DNA from: Oscillospiraceae bacterium | GTDB lineage: Bacteria > Bacillota > Clostridia > Oscillospirales > Ruminococcaceae | Assembly: GCA_022835495.1 (NCBI GenBank) | Contig: BQOK01000001.1 | Coordinates: 2,108,001 to 2,172,000 of the forward strand | Length of the DNA: 64,000 bases | Direction of reading: 5' to 3' | Part shown: in pieces, positions 1 to 9,142 of the stretch | Position numbering within the stretch: the first letter of the stretch is position 1 | Layout: each line of letters opens with the position of its first letter | The notes under the pieces: generated by a model | Told to the model about the DNA's origin: nothing | The model's input: only the letters and a program-made list of their open reading frames with translations | Databases searched by the model: none | Translations under genes and position numbers: made by a program

Positions 1-3000
1 AAGGGGGTGCCCAGCTCCGGAATTCCAAAGGTGCCGGTCTCGCTGTCGATCTGTTCGGGGGTGACCCCCAACGCCTCGGGCGAGGTGAGCAGGCTGATGA
101 CCCTGCGGTCGTTCATGGGCACCTCTTCCATGGTGATGCCGGTCATCTCTTCCAGGTATTTGTACATGGTGGGCACGTCGTGCCCCAGCTCGTCCAGCTT
201 TAAAAGGGTTTCGTGCAGGTATTTAAATTCAAAATGGGTGGTGAGCACGCCCTTTTCCTTGTCGTCGGCGGGGTGCTGGATCGGGCAGAAGTCCTGTATT
301 TCGTGCACGTCCGGCACCACCACCATGCCGCCCGGGTGCTGGCCGGTGGTGCGCTTAACGCCGGTGCAGCCCAGGGTCAAGCGGTTTTCCTCGGCCCGGT
401 TCACAATGCGGCCCCGCTCTTCCAGATACTTTTTTACGTAGCCATAGGCGGTCTTATCCTGCAGGCCGGACACGGTGCCCGCCTTGAACACAAACTCCTT
501 GCCGAACAGCTCCTCGGTATAGCGGTGCACCTGGCTCTGATACTCGCCCGAAAAGTTCAGGTCAATGTCCGGCTCCTTGTCGCCGTCAAAGCCCAAAAAG
601 GTTTCAAAGGGGATGTCGTGCCCGTCCACCGTGAGCTTGGCGCCGCACCGCGGGCAGTTTTTATCCGGCAGGTCAAAGCCGTCGGCCACGCTGCCGTCGG
701 TAATGAATTCGCTGTACTGGCAATGGGGGCACAGGTAGTGGGGCGGCAGGCTGTTCACCTCGGAAATGCCGGAAAAGTGCGCCACTGCCGACGACCCCAC
801 CGAGCCGCGGCTGCCCACCTGGTAGCCGCCCGCGTTGGAATAGGCCACCAGCTTGACCGCGATCACATACAGCACCGCAAAGCCGTGGCCGCAGATCGAA
901 TCCAGCTCGCGCTGCAGCCGGGTCTGCACGATCTCGGGCAAAGGGTCGCCGTAATGCTTTTTGGCGGTGGACCAGGTGGCGTCGCGCAGCTGCTGTTCCG
1001 CCCCCTCGATCGAGGGCGGAAAGGTGCCTTTGGGGATGGCGCGGATGCCGCCGTCGCACATATCCGCTATCTTGTTGGGGTTTGCGACCACGATCTCAAA
1101 CGCCTTTTCAGGCGGCAGGTAATTGAACTGGGCCAGCATATCCTCGGTGGTGCGGTAATAAAGGGGCGCCTGGTTGTCGGCGTCCTTAAAGCCGTTGCCG
1201 GCCTGCAGCACCGCCCGGTAGACTGCGTCCTCCGGGTCCTGGAAATGCACGTCGCCCGTGGCCACCACCGGCTTGTTCAGCGCCTCGCCCAGGCGGATGA
1301 CCGTGCGGTTGAACTCCTGGATCTTTTCGATGGAGTCCACCAGGTGCTCCCGCAGCATGTATTCGTTGTTGCCCAGGGGCTGCACTTCCAAAAAGTCGTA
1401 ATACTCGGCAATGCGGCACAGCTCGTCAAAGCTCCGGCCGTCCACAATCGCCCTGTAAAGTTCACCCGCTTCACAGGCGGAACCAATGAGCAGGCCCTCC
1501 CTGCACTGGTCCAGAACGCTGCGGGGCACCCGGGGCTTTTTAAAGAAATATTTGGTGTGGGCCTCGCTCACCAGCTTATAAAGGTTTTTGAGCCCCAGCT
1601 GGTTGCGCACCAGAATGATCAGATGGTAGTATTTCTTTTTGATCACCGCCTTGTTGCCGCCGCCGAGCCCGGTGTTGATCTGTTCCACCCGCTTGACCCC
1701 TTTCAGATTCAGATCCTCCAGCATTTTGCAGAAGATCTTTGCCAGGGCCATGGCGTCGTCCACCGCCCGGTGGTGGTTGAAGGGCTCGATCTCCAGGTGA
1801 TCGTTAATGGTGTCCAGCTTGTAATTGCGCAGGCCGAGATACAGGCTCTGCGCCATGGGCAGGGTGTCGATGTAGGCATTTTCCAGTTCAAAGCCCGCCC
1901 GCTGGGCTGCCAGACGCATAAAACGCATATCAAAATTGTGGGCGTTGTGGGCAATGAGCACCCGCCCCTTTGCAAAATCCGCAAACTGGCGAATGGCCTC
2001 GTCCGGCGGCGGGGCGTCCGCCACCATGGCGTCGTTGATCCCCGTAAGTTCCACGATCTTGGGCGGGATAGGTTTGCCGGGGTTTACAAAGGTGCCAAAG
2101 GTCCCGGTGATCTGCCCGTTCTCCACCACCACCGCGCCGATCTCGGTAAGCGCCTCGCTTTTGGGGTCAAGGCCCGTGGTCTCGGTGTCGTATACCACAA
2201 AACTACCGGTCAACGGCCCCTCGGCTTCACCGTACAGCACCGGGATCATGTCGTCCACAAAATAGGCCTCGCAGCCATAGATCAGCTTGAAGTCCGGGTC
2301 GCTTTTGCAGATGGACTCAGCCGCCAGCATTGCTTCCGGGAATCCCTGGCATACGCCGTGATCCGTGATGGCAACGGCACGGTGCCCCATACGGTGGGCC
2401 ATACGCACCACCTCGCCCGGGTCACAAAAGCCGTCCATGCTGGAAAGCTTGGTGTGCAGGTGCAGCTCCACCCGCTTTTGGGGGGCATGATCCTCGCGCC
2501 TGCGGCGCTCGACCTGCAAAACGTCGTAGGGGTAAACCACGTAATCGTGTTCGTATTTATCGTAGGTGCACTCGCCCTTCAGCACAAAGGTGGTGCCCTT
2601 TTTCAGCTCCTCCCATTTGGAAAAATCCTCGCCGTCCCGGCTGCGGAGCTTTAAATTGATGGACCCCGTATAGTCGGTGATGGAAATGATGTAGCTTTTC
2701 TGGAAATTCCCCTTCACCTCCACGGCAAATACGTCGCCCCAGATCGTCACCTTTCCGCTGTCGCCGCCCAGGTCCTTCAGCGGCTGGATCTCGCCGGGCT
2801 TGAAGGCCTTGCCGTGAAAAACGCTGACCGGCTTGTCCGTCAGGTCAAGGCCCGGTATCTTAAAGGCCGGTGCGGCCTTTTTTTCTTCAAAACGGGGCGC
2901 CGGCACCTTTTCCAGCACCCGTTTTTCCCACTCGGCAGCGCTGACGGCCCCCGCCTGCGCCGCCAGCACCACCTCGGGCTTTGTGCCGGTGCGCTCGGCA

Positions 3001-3419
3001 ATGCGCTGGGCCAGCCGTTCGGGAAACCCAATGCTCTCCAAAATATTTTTGCCCACCGGCACCTGCACGGTAAGGGTTTTGCCCTGCAGCTCATACCGGG
3101 CATGATCCAAAAAGCCGTTGACCGGCAGGCCGTCCTCCCGCAGCTCGTCCACCATCTCCTGCACGCTCTCAGGGGTGATGCGCTCAAACGGGAAGTAGTT
3201 GCACACCGCCAGCTCAAACCCCTCGAACCCCGGCGCCAGCGAGGCGCAAAGCCGCCGGCAGGCCTCCGCCGCCAGGGGCAGGCCGCTTCGCAGGCTCACC
3301 TTTACCTTGCGGCTGCCCCGCAGCAGCTCCACCCGCTCCACCAGCACCCCCGAAAAGCAGCTTGCAAACGCCTCGTCGGCAGTGAACTGGGGCCAAAGCT
3401 CCGTGACCAAAGGATTCAA
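1..3419 (-). CDS. polC: DNA polymerase III PolC-type alpha subunit (partial, C-terminus off window)
   Basis: Replicative DNA polymerase of Gram-positive bacteria, carrying its own proofreading exonuclease. The frame runs off the left edge, leaving about 1,139 residues visible. In order: N-terminal region, OB-fold (roughly 220-310), start of the PHP domain (about 316, VELHLHTK), an inserted DEDDh exonuclease (about 405-570, with DTETTG and HNAHNFD), the rest of PHP, a zinc-type CPHC...CPRC pair near 895-920, and the catalytic PDIDLNF near 950. The TTG start is chosen because an in-frame TGA (3435-3437) lies just upstream and a GAGGGGGA ribosome site sits 9 nt before it. It is the last gene of the pyrH-to-polC run, 77 nt after ispG. 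The remaining palm and fingers regions are not in view. Confidence 0.97.
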   Translation of the reverse strand, partial: MNPLVTELWPQFTADEAFASCFSGVLVERVELLRGSRKVKVSLRSGLPLAAEACRRLCASLAPGFEGFELAVCNYFPFERITPESVQEMVDELREDGLPVNGFLDHARYELQGKTLTVQVPVGKNILESIGFPERLAQRIAERTGTKPEVVLAAQAGAVSAAEWEKRVLEKVPAPRFEEKKAAPAFKIPGLDLTDKPVSVFHGKAFKPGEIQPLKDLGGDSGKVTIWGDVFAVEVKGNFQKSYIISITDYTGSINLKLRSRDGEDFSKWEELKKGTTFVLKGECTYDKYEHDYVVYPYDVLQVERRRREDHAPQKRVELHLHTKLSSMDGFCDPGEVVRMAHRMGHRAVAITDHGVCQGFPEAMLAAESICKSDPDFKLIYGCEAYFVDDMIPVLYGEAEGPLTGSFVVYDTETTGLDPKSEALTEIGAVVVENGQITGTFGTFVNPGKPIPPKIVELTGINDAMVADAPPPDEAIRQFADFAKGRVLIAHNAHNFDMRFMRLAAQRAGFELENAYIDTLPMAQSLYLGLRNYKLDTINDHLEIEPFNHHRAVDDAMALAKIFCKMLEDLNLKGVKRVEQINTGLGGGNKAVIKKKYYHLIILVRNQLGLKNLYKLVSEAHTKYFFKKPRVPRSVLDQCREGLLIGSACEAGELYRAIVDGRSFDELCRIAEYYDFLEVQPLGNNEYMLREHLVDSIEKIQEFNRTVIRLGEALNKPVVATGDVHFQDPEDAVYRAVLQAGNGFKDADNQAPLYYRTTEDMLAQFNYLPPEKAFEIVVANPNKIADMCDGGIRAIPKGTFPPSIEGAEQQLRDATWSTAKKHYGDPLPEIVQTRLQRELDSICGHGFAVLYVIAVKLVAYSNAGGYQVGSRGSVGSSAVAHFSGISEVNSLPPHYLCPHCQYSEFITDGSVADGFDLPDKNCPRCGAKLTVDGHDIPFETFLGFDGDKEPDIDLNFSGEYQSQVHRYTEELFGKEFVFKAGTVSGLQDKTAYGYVKKYLEERGRIVNRAEENRLTLGCTGVKRTTGQHPGGMVVVPDVHEIQDFCPIQHPADDKEKGVLTTHFEFKYLHETLLKLDELGHDVPTMYKYLEEMTGITMEEVPMNDRRVISLLTSPEALGVTPEQIDSETGTFGIPELGTP

Positions 3420-3496
3420 AACACAAGCTCCCCCTCACAAGATAAACGCAGCCTGCAGGCCGGGCCGCAGCAGCCCGCCCGCAGGCGCGTGTTCGC

Positions 3497-4549
3497 TCAC
3501 AATTTATATATTTCTTCGACCAGCTGGCCCACAATGTCGCCCCGGAGCATGCGTATTTTTTCGCCCCGGATAAAGAGCAGCGCCTCGTCTTTGCCGCCGG
3601 CAATGCCGATGTCGGCCTCCCGTGCCTCGCCCGGGCCGTTTACCACGCAGCCCATCACGGCCACCTTCACCGGCTTTTTGTACCCCTGCAGGCGGCGCTC
3701 CACCTCGTCTGCAATCTGCGCCACTGCAATGTTGGTGCGCCCGCAGGTGGGGCAGCTGATGATCTCGGGCCCGCCCACGGCATGGCCCGCCGCCCGCAGG
3801 ATATCGTACCCGGCCTGCACTTCCTTTTCCGGGTCGTCGGTCAGCGAAACCCGAAGCGTGTCGCCGATGCCTTCCAGCAGCAGCCCGCCGATGCCCATCC
3901 CGGATTTAATCAGCCCCATGCGATAGGTGCCCGCCTCGGTCACCCCCACATGCAGGGGGTAATCGCATTTTTCGCTCAGCAGCCGGTATGCGGCCATCAT
4001 GGTGGGCACATTGCTGGACTTGATGGAGATCACAATGTTGTTGAAATCGTGCTTTTCCAAAAGCCCCACGTGATACAGGGCGCTTTCCACCAGGGCCTCG
4101 GGCACAGGCGCGCCATACCGTGCCAAAATCTCTTTTTCCAGGCTGCCCGCGTTCACCCCAATGCGGATGGGGATATTCTTGGCGTTGCAGGCCCGGGCCA
4201 CGGCCCGCACATTTTCGTCTGCGCCGATGTTGCCGGGGTTCAGGCGTATCTTATCCGCTCCCGCGTCCACACAGGCCAGCGCGATTTTATAATTGAAGTG
4301 GATGTCCGCCACAAACGGGATCTCCACCGCGCTTTTAATGGCCTCCACCAGCCGCACATCCTCCAGGGTGGGCACGCTGGCCCGCAGGATCTGGCATCCC
4401 GCCGCGGCCACCCGCTTTGCCTGGGCCACGTTACCGGCAACATCCGCCACCGGCACGTTGAGCATGGTCTGCACCGCAACCGGGTGGTTTGCGCCGATCG
4501 CCACAGTTCCGATTTTTACTTCCCGCTTTACTTTGCGCATTGGAAACAT
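3497..4549 (-). CDS. ispG: (E)-4-hydroxy-3-methylbut-2-enyl-diphosphate synthase
   Basis: Iron-sulfur enzyme of the MEP isoprenoid pathway that converts MEcPP to HMBPP. The start at 4549 follows GGAGG by 5 nt; an ATG three codons later (4540) is an alternative. The 350-residue length fits the family. The barrel N-terminus is present, and the 4Fe-4S ligands appear near the C-terminus as SCPTCGRTN and MGCVVNGPGE. It lies 14 nt downstream of rseP and two genes downstream of dxr, so two MEP-pathway steps are encoded in one run. The upstream in-frame extension overlaps rseP and has no homology-like content. Confidence 0.97.
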   Translation of the reverse strand: MFPMRKVKREVKIGTVAIGANHPVAVQTMLNVPVADVAGNVAQAKRVAAAGCQILRASVPTLEDVRLVEAIKSAVEIPFVADIHFNYKIALACVDAGADKIRLNPGNIGADENVRAVARACNAKNIPIRIGVNAGSLEKEILARYGAPVPEALVESALYHVGLLEKHDFNNIVISIKSSNVPTMMAAYRLLSEKCDYPLHVGVTEAGTYRMGLIKSGMGIGGLLLEGIGDTLRVSLTDDPEKEVQAGYDILRAAGHAVGGPEIISCPTCGRTNIAVAQIADEVERRLQGYKKPVKVAVMGCVVNGPGEAREADIGIAGGKDEALLFIRGEKIRMLRGDIVGQLVEEIYKL

Positions 4550-4563
4550 CCTTTCCTCCGGGG

Positions 4564-5649
4564 TCAGAACAAACGGCCCAGGTCGTTGAAGGTGGCGAAC
4601 AGCATCAGCCCAAACAGGAACACCAGCCCCACCATGTTGACCCATATCTCAAACTTTTTGGGCAGCGGCTTGCGGAAGATGCCCTCAAACAGCAAAAACA
4701 CCAGCTTGCCCCCGTCCAGCGCGGGAAAAGGCAGAAGGTTAAAGATGCCCAGATTGATGGTGAGCAGCGCCAGCAGGCTCAGCACCTCGGAAAGGCCCAT
4801 GCCAGCAGCCTGGTTGATGGCACTCACAATGCCCACCGGCCCCGACAGCTCGGTGGCGCTCACCCGGCCGGTCACAAGATCCATGAGCGAGCGGAATACC
4901 AGCCGCCCATAGAACAGGGTGTAATTGCCCGCCTGGCTCAAAACGTTGCCCACCGTTTTTTCCATGGCATACACCTTGAACCCCATGTTCATGGTGGCGG
5001 TTTCGCCGTTTTGCACCGCGTCAAAATGCACGTCGTTGATCTGCAGGATCCTGCCCCCGCGCTTTACGGTAAAGTCGGCGGTATAATCCTGGCTGCGCTG
5101 CAGCTCGTAGATAATATCGTTGGCTACAAAGCAGCGCCGGCCGTTGATGGCCATAATCTCATCGCCCACTTCAAGGCCCGCCGCCTGGGCGGGGGCGCCC
5201 TCTTCGAACATGGCGATGGTCCGGCTTACCAGCACGTCCTGTGCGCTGAACATGACCAGCAGCACCACAAACCCCAGAATAAGGTTCATCACCGCGCCGG
5301 CCGCGATCACAACGGCGCGCTTCCACACTTTCACCTGGGGGAACGGCAGGCCCTGTTTCTCCTGCTCCGCCTGGGGAGCCTGGCCCGCAAACGCCTCTTC
5401 CTCCGCGGGCTGCTCCTCCAATTCTTCGTCTTCGCCCTCCATGCTCACATACCCGCCGATGGGCAGCGCGCGCACGCTGTAGCGGGTCCCGTTTTTCACG
5501 CGGGTAAACAAGGCCGGCCCCATGCCGATGGAAAATTCATTGACCTGGATGCCCGCCTTTTTGGCACTGATAAAATGCCCCAGCTCGTGGATCATGACCA
5601 CAAGTCCAAAAATCAGGATCGCGGCAATGGTGGTAATCAAAACTGACAT
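4564..5649 (-). CDS. rseP: Site-2 protease RseP/RasP (M50 zinc metalloprotease)
   Basis: Membrane-embedded protease that cleaves transmembrane substrates such as anti-sigma factors and signal-peptide remnants. It has 361 residues. The first helix carries HELGH (residues about 22-26), the zinc and catalytic motif. An acidic, low-complexity stretch (residues about 67-95) follows, then a PDZ domain (about 145-210), and the C-terminal LDGGK motif that supplies the third zinc ligand. The acidic insert is longer than is usual in my experience of the family. The ribosome site is weak (AGAGAG, far from the ATG), so coupling to dxr, whose stop is 22 nt upstream, is likely. Confidence 0.95.
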   Translation of the reverse strand: MSVLITTIAAILIFGLVVMIHELGHFISAKKAGIQVNEFSIGMGPALFTRVKNGTRYSVRALPIGGYVSMEGEDEELEEQPAEEEAFAGQAPQAEQEKQGLPFPQVKVWKRAVVIAAGAVMNLILGFVVLLVMFSAQDVLVSRTIAMFEEGAPAQAAGLEVGDEIMAINGRRCFVANDIIYELQRSQDYTADFTVKRGGRILQINDVHFDAVQNGETATMNMGFKVYAMEKTVGNVLSQAGNYTLFYGRLVFRSLMDLVTGRVSATELSGPVGIVSAINQAAGMGLSEVLSLLALLTINLGIFNLLPFPALDGGKLVFLLFEGIFRKPLPKKFEIWVNMVGLVFLFGLMLFATFNDLGRLF

Positions 5650-5671
5650 GCGGTGTGTATACTCTCTTTCT

Positions 5672-6823
5672 TCAAATATGGCTGTTCACAAAAGCGCGCG
5701 CCATGCGGTCGCACTCGTATACGTCGGCCAGGGAATAACTGCCCCCAAAGCGGTCGCTGTCCACCACGGCCTCCACCATGCGGCCGATCTCCAAAAAGCC
5801 GATCTTCCCCTCCAAAAACAGCCGCACAGCCTCTTCGTTGGCGCCGTTGGCCGCACAGGGGCCGAGCCCCCCCTTGCCGATCGCCTTTTTGCAGGCCGCG
5901 AGGCAACGGAAGGTCTCCTCGTCGGCCACATCAAAGGTGATGGCTTTCAGCTGCGCAAAATCCAGCTCGGGCGCACAGCCCGGGCAGCGCTCGGGCCAGG
6001 TGAGCGCGTACTGGATGGGGATGCGCATATCCGGCACGCCCAGCTGCGCCAGAATGGAATTGTCGCTGAACTGAACCATGGAGTGAATGATGCTTTGGCG
6101 CTGCACCACCACCTGGATCTTTTCGGGGGCAAGGCTGAAAAGCCAGACCGCTTCGATCAGCTCCAGCCCCTTGTTCATCAGGGTGGCCGAGTCGATGGTG
6201 ATTTTTGCCCCCATGCTCCAGTTGGGATGTTTCAGCGCGTCGGCGGGCGTTTTGTGGGCCAGTTCTTCCCTTTTCAGTCCAAAAAACGGCCCGCCGGAGG
6301 CGGTGAGCAAAATTTTGGTGAGCGTTTTCGCTGAATGTGCGTCCTGCAGGCACTGGAAGATGGCCGAGTGCTCGCTGTCTACCGGGAGCAGCCTTGTGCC
6401 GTGCTTTTTGCAGGCCTCGGTGACCAAATGGCCCCCGGTAACCAGGCTCTCTTTGTTTGCCAGCGCCACGTCGTGCCCGCTTTCCAGCGCGGCCAGGGTC
6501 GCCCCCAGCCCGGCGATGCCCACAACCGCGTTGAGCACCACGTCCGCGCCCTCATCCCGGGCCAGCTCCACCACGCCCCCGGGGCCTTCCAGTACCCTGG
6601 GCGCGCCCGGCATGCCCGCCAGCCGCCCTTGCAGCGCCCTGCAGGCGGCGGGGTCGGCCACGGCCACACAGGCGGGGCGGAATTCTGCGATCTGCGCTTC
6701 CAGCAGGTCGATGTTGCGGCCCGCCGCAAGCCCTGTGACCTTATAGCCCTGTGCACGGGCTACCTCCAGGCTCTGCGTTCCAATGGACCCGGTGGACCCC
6801 AGCAGTGTGATACGCTTGGTCAT
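5672..6823 (-). CDS. dxr: 1-deoxy-D-xylulose 5-phosphate reductoisomerase
   Basis: Catalyses the committed step of the MEP pathway: NADPH-dependent rearrangement and reduction of DXP to MEP. The protein has 383 residues. The NADPH-binding GSTGSIG motif is at residues 9-15, and the catalytic region includes SASGGPF and the metal-site SEHSA. The start at 6823 is chosen because GGAGAAGG lies just upstream and the Rossmann strand begins immediately. A longer frame reaching 7021 would overlap cdsA and adds no recognisable sequence. The gene sits between cdsA (17 nt gap) and rseP in the usual Firmicute order. Confidence 0.97.
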   Translation of the reverse strand: MTKRITLLGSTGSIGTQSLEVARAQGYKVTGLAAGRNIDLLEAQIAEFRPACVAVADPAACRALQGRLAGMPGAPRVLEGPGGVVELARDEGADVVLNAVVGIAGLGATLAALESGHDVALANKESLVTGGHLVTEACKKHGTRLLPVDSEHSAIFQCLQDAHSAKTLTKILLTASGGPFFGLKREELAHKTPADALKHPNWSMGAKITIDSATLMNKGLELIEAVWLFSLAPEKIQVVVQRQSIIHSMVQFSDNSILAQLGVPDMRIPIQYALTWPERCPGCAPELDFAQLKAITFDVADEETFRCLAACKKAIGKGGLGPCAANGANEEAVRLFLEGKIGFLEIGRMVEAVVDSDRFGGSYSLADVYECDRMARAFVNSHI

Positions 6824-6840
6824 ATACCCTTCTCCTCTGT

Positions 6841-7722
6841 TCACAGGAACGTGGTGGCAAACCAAACCGAGATTGCCATCACAGGCGCTATAAACAATAC
6901 GCTGTCGAACCTGTCCAAAATACCACCATGGCCCGGAAAAATAGCGCCATAGTCCTTGATGCTGCACTGCCGCTTTACCGCCGAGGCGAACAGGTCCCCC
7001 AGGATTCCCAGCACCGAGCATACCATCCCCAAAAGGAAAATGGGCAGATAGCCAAACAGCTCGCCCGCCAAGTAGCCTGCCGCAGCATGGGAACCCTCGA
7101 TTGCCGTCCAGCCGGTCAGGCCGCGGGCGATCACGGTACAGAGCACCCCCAGCAGCCCGGAGCCCAGCACCCCGCCAATGGCGCCCTCCACGGTTTTGTG
7201 GGGGCTCACCACCGGGGCCAGCTTGTGCCTGCCAAAAAAGCGCCCGGCAAAGTAGGCCGCGGAATCGCCGCCCCAGGCAAAGGCCAGCGCCAGCATAATC
7301 AGGTAGATCGCCTCGTAACCGTACCGGTCCATCGGCAGCCGGTTTTTAATGAAAACCAGCGCATAAAAGCTCACCAGCACCAGCGCGCTGAAGGACGCCA
7401 TCCCCCCCAGCTTTGCCGCGCTGAGGGTCTGATTGTGCCAGATCACGCAGATCGCCAGATACAGCATAAACAAAAAGCTCAGGGGCACCAGCACCACCTT
7501 GATGGCCGGGTAACCCGAAAACATCACCAAAAAGGTATAGGGCACGAACACCCCATACACATGCTTTTCGTTTTTCCCCAGATCAAACGCGGTATAGATC
7601 TCGTGGATGGCAATCAGGGTGATGAGCGCAATCACGATCTCAAACACGGGCGTATTGAAAAAGAACATCACTACAGCCAGCACCACAAGGCCCACGGCGG
7701 CGGTAATAATACGTGTTTTCAA
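6841..7722 (-). CDS. cdsA: Phosphatidate cytidylyltransferase
   Basis: Integral membrane enzyme making CDP-diacylglycerol from phosphatidic acid and CTP, the branch point of phospholipid synthesis. About eight hydrophobic segments are visible. The family signature is present near the C-terminus: SAVKRQCSIKD followed by PGHGG. The start is a TTG at 7722 preceded by a clear AAGGAGG 7 nt upstream; the longer open frame to 7791 would overlap uppS. The length of 293 residues is typical. It is transcribed with uppS, giving adjacent genes for lipid carrier and phospholipid synthesis. Confidence 0.95.
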   Translation of the reverse strand: MKTRIITAAVGLVVLAVVMFFFNTPVFEIVIALITLIAIHEIYTAFDLGKNEKHVYGVFVPYTFLVMFSGYPAIKVVLVPLSFLFMLYLAICVIWHNQTLSAAKLGGMASFSALVLVSFYALVFIKNRLPMDRYGYEAIYLIMLALAFAWGGDSAAYFAGRFFGRHKLAPVVSPHKTVEGAIGGVLGSGLLGVLCTVIARGLTGWTAIEGSHAAAGYLAGELFGYLPIFLLGMVCSVLGILGDLFASAVKRQCSIKDYGAIFPGHGGILDRFDSVLFIAPVMAISVWFATTFL

Positions 7723-7747
7723 ACCAAGACCTCCTTGTACTGTGGGG

Positions 7748-8461
7748 TCAAATGCCGCCGAAACGGCGGCTGCGGCGCTGAAACTCTTCAATCGCCGCGT
7801 CCAGGTCGGCCCTTGTAAAGTCCGGCCAAAGCACGTCCATCTCCACCAGCTCGGAATAAGCGCTCTGCCAAAGCATAAAGTTAGAGAGCCGCTTTTCCCC
7901 GCTGGGCCGCAGAATGAAATCCGGGTCTTTTTGGCCCCGGGTGTACATGTGGTCGCTCATCCGTTCTTCTGTAATATCGCCGGGCTGCAGAAGCCCCTGC
8001 TGCACCAGCTCGGCCAGCTGCCGCGCCGCACGCACGATTTCCGGCCGCCCCCCATAATTTACCGCGATATTCAGGGTCATACCGGTATTATGGGCCGTTT
8101 TTGTTTCGATCTCCCGCATCAGCTCCTGATATTTTGCCTCCAGCGGCGCCCGATCCCCCAAAAACACGACCCGGTTGTTCTCTTTTTCATAATCAAACGC
8201 CTTGATAAGATACTCGCCGAACAGCCGCATAATGGCGTTCACTTCGTCCTGGGGGCGGCGCCAATTCTCGGTGGAAAACGCATAAAAGGTGACCGCCTCC
8301 ACCCCCAATTTGTTGCAATAGCGGGTGATGTCCTGAAAGACCTCGGCGCCTTTTTTATGGCCGGCGGTGCGCGGCAGACCGCGCTTTTTGGCCCATCGGC
8401 CGTTGCCGTCCATAATGATGCCGATGCTCAGGCCCCGGGCCATTTCTTCCAGATCCGGCAT
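7748..8461 (-). CDS. uppS: Undecaprenyl (isoprenyl) diphosphate synthase
   Basis: Cis-prenyltransferase that builds the undecaprenyl carrier used for peptidoglycan and surface glycan export. It has 237 residues. The IMDGNGRWAK motif (substrate aspartate) is near the N-terminus, and the C-terminal part has RPSGEKRLSNF. The ATG at 8461 is preferred because AAGGAAG lies about 10 nt upstream; a TTG at 8488 would also be in frame. It is followed 25 nt later by cdsA. Confidence 0.96.
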   Translation of the reverse strand: MPDLEEMARGLSIGIIMDGNGRWAKKRGLPRTAGHKKGAEVFQDITRYCNKLGVEAVTFYAFSTENWRRPQDEVNAIMRLFGEYLIKAFDYEKENNRVVFLGDRAPLEAKYQELMREIETKTAHNTGMTLNIAVNYGGRPEIVRAARQLAELVQQGLLQPGDITEERMSDHMYTRGQKDPDFILRPSGEKRLSNFMLWQSAYSELVEMDVLWPDFTRADLDAAIEEFQRRSRRFGGI

Positions 8462-8492
8462 TCGGTGAACACTTCCTTTTCCATACAAAGCA

Positions 8493-8520
8493 ATGCCGCG
8501 CGCTTTGCTGCGCGCGGCAT
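8493..8520. repeat. Perfect 10-bp inverted repeat between frr and uppS
   Basis: ATGCCGCGCG and its exact complement are separated by an 8-nt loop in the 81-nt gap between frr and uppS. No T-run follows on either strand, so it is not a normal intrinsic terminator. It may be an mRNA-processing or partial attenuation hairpin. Confidence 0.6.
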
Positions 8521-8542
8521 GCCCCGTGTTTGTAGCAGCACG

Positions 8543-9097
8543 TTAGATCTCCATGATCTCCTGATTTTTTACCTCGCAGTCCTTGTCGATCTGCTTGGTG
8601 AACCGGTCGGTGATCTTTTGGATCTCCTCTTCCAGGTTCTTCTGGTCGTCTTCCGTGATTTCGCTGGTCTTTTTCAACGCCTTGAATTTATCGATGGCCT
8701 CGCGGCGCACGTTGCGCACCGCGATCTTGGCCTCCTCCCCCAGCTTCTGCACATCTTTGGTAAGCTGGCGGCGGCGCTCCTCTGTGGGCGAGGGGAACAC
8801 CAGCCGAATGACCCTGCCGTCATTGGTGGGGTTAATGCCGATGTCGCTCACCAGCAGCGCATGCTCAATGGGGTGGATCAGGCTGGGGTCCCAGGGGGTA
8901 ATGGTCAGGATGCGCGCCTCGGCCACGGCCACGGCAGCCATTTGGTTGATGGGCGTGGGGGTGCCGTAATAATCCACCGTGACCCGGTCCAGAATTGCAG
9001 GGTTTGCGCGCCCCGCACGAATTGCGGACAGCTCTTTGCCCAGGTGATGCACCGCACCTGTCATTTTTTCTTCGTAGATCTTGGTGTATTCGCTCAT
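8543..9097 (-). CDS. frr: Ribosome recycling factor
   Basis: Releases the ribosome from mRNA after termination together with EF-G. It has 184 residues, the normal length. The conserved IRAGRANPAILD region (about 27-38), the YYGTPTPINQ stretch and the long coiled-coil C-terminal helices are visible. AAGGAGC lies upstream of the ATG. It is paired with pyrH (45 nt upstream), as in most Firmicutes. Confidence 0.98.
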   Translation of the reverse strand: MSEYTKIYEEKMTGAVHHLGKELSAIRAGRANPAILDRVTVDYYGTPTPINQMAAVAVAEARILTITPWDPSLIHPIEHALLVSDIGINPTNDGRVIRLVFPSPTEERRRQLTKDVQKLGEEAKIAVRNVRREAIDKFKALKKTSEITEDDQKNLEEEIQKITDRFTKQIDKDCEVKNQEIMEI

Positions 9098-9142
9098 GTT
9101 GACTGCTCCTTTTTTCGGGCCCTGGGGCGGGCCGTTCTCACT

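Noticed and set aside
213-2654. An 813-codon open frame on the plus strand
   Set aside because: It is the antisense shadow of polC in high-GC DNA; no ribosome site or recognisable domain, while the opposite frame is clearly PolC.
8493-8520. Intrinsic terminator between frr and uppS
   Set aside because: The hairpin is perfect but no T-run follows on either strand, so only an inverted repeat is claimed.
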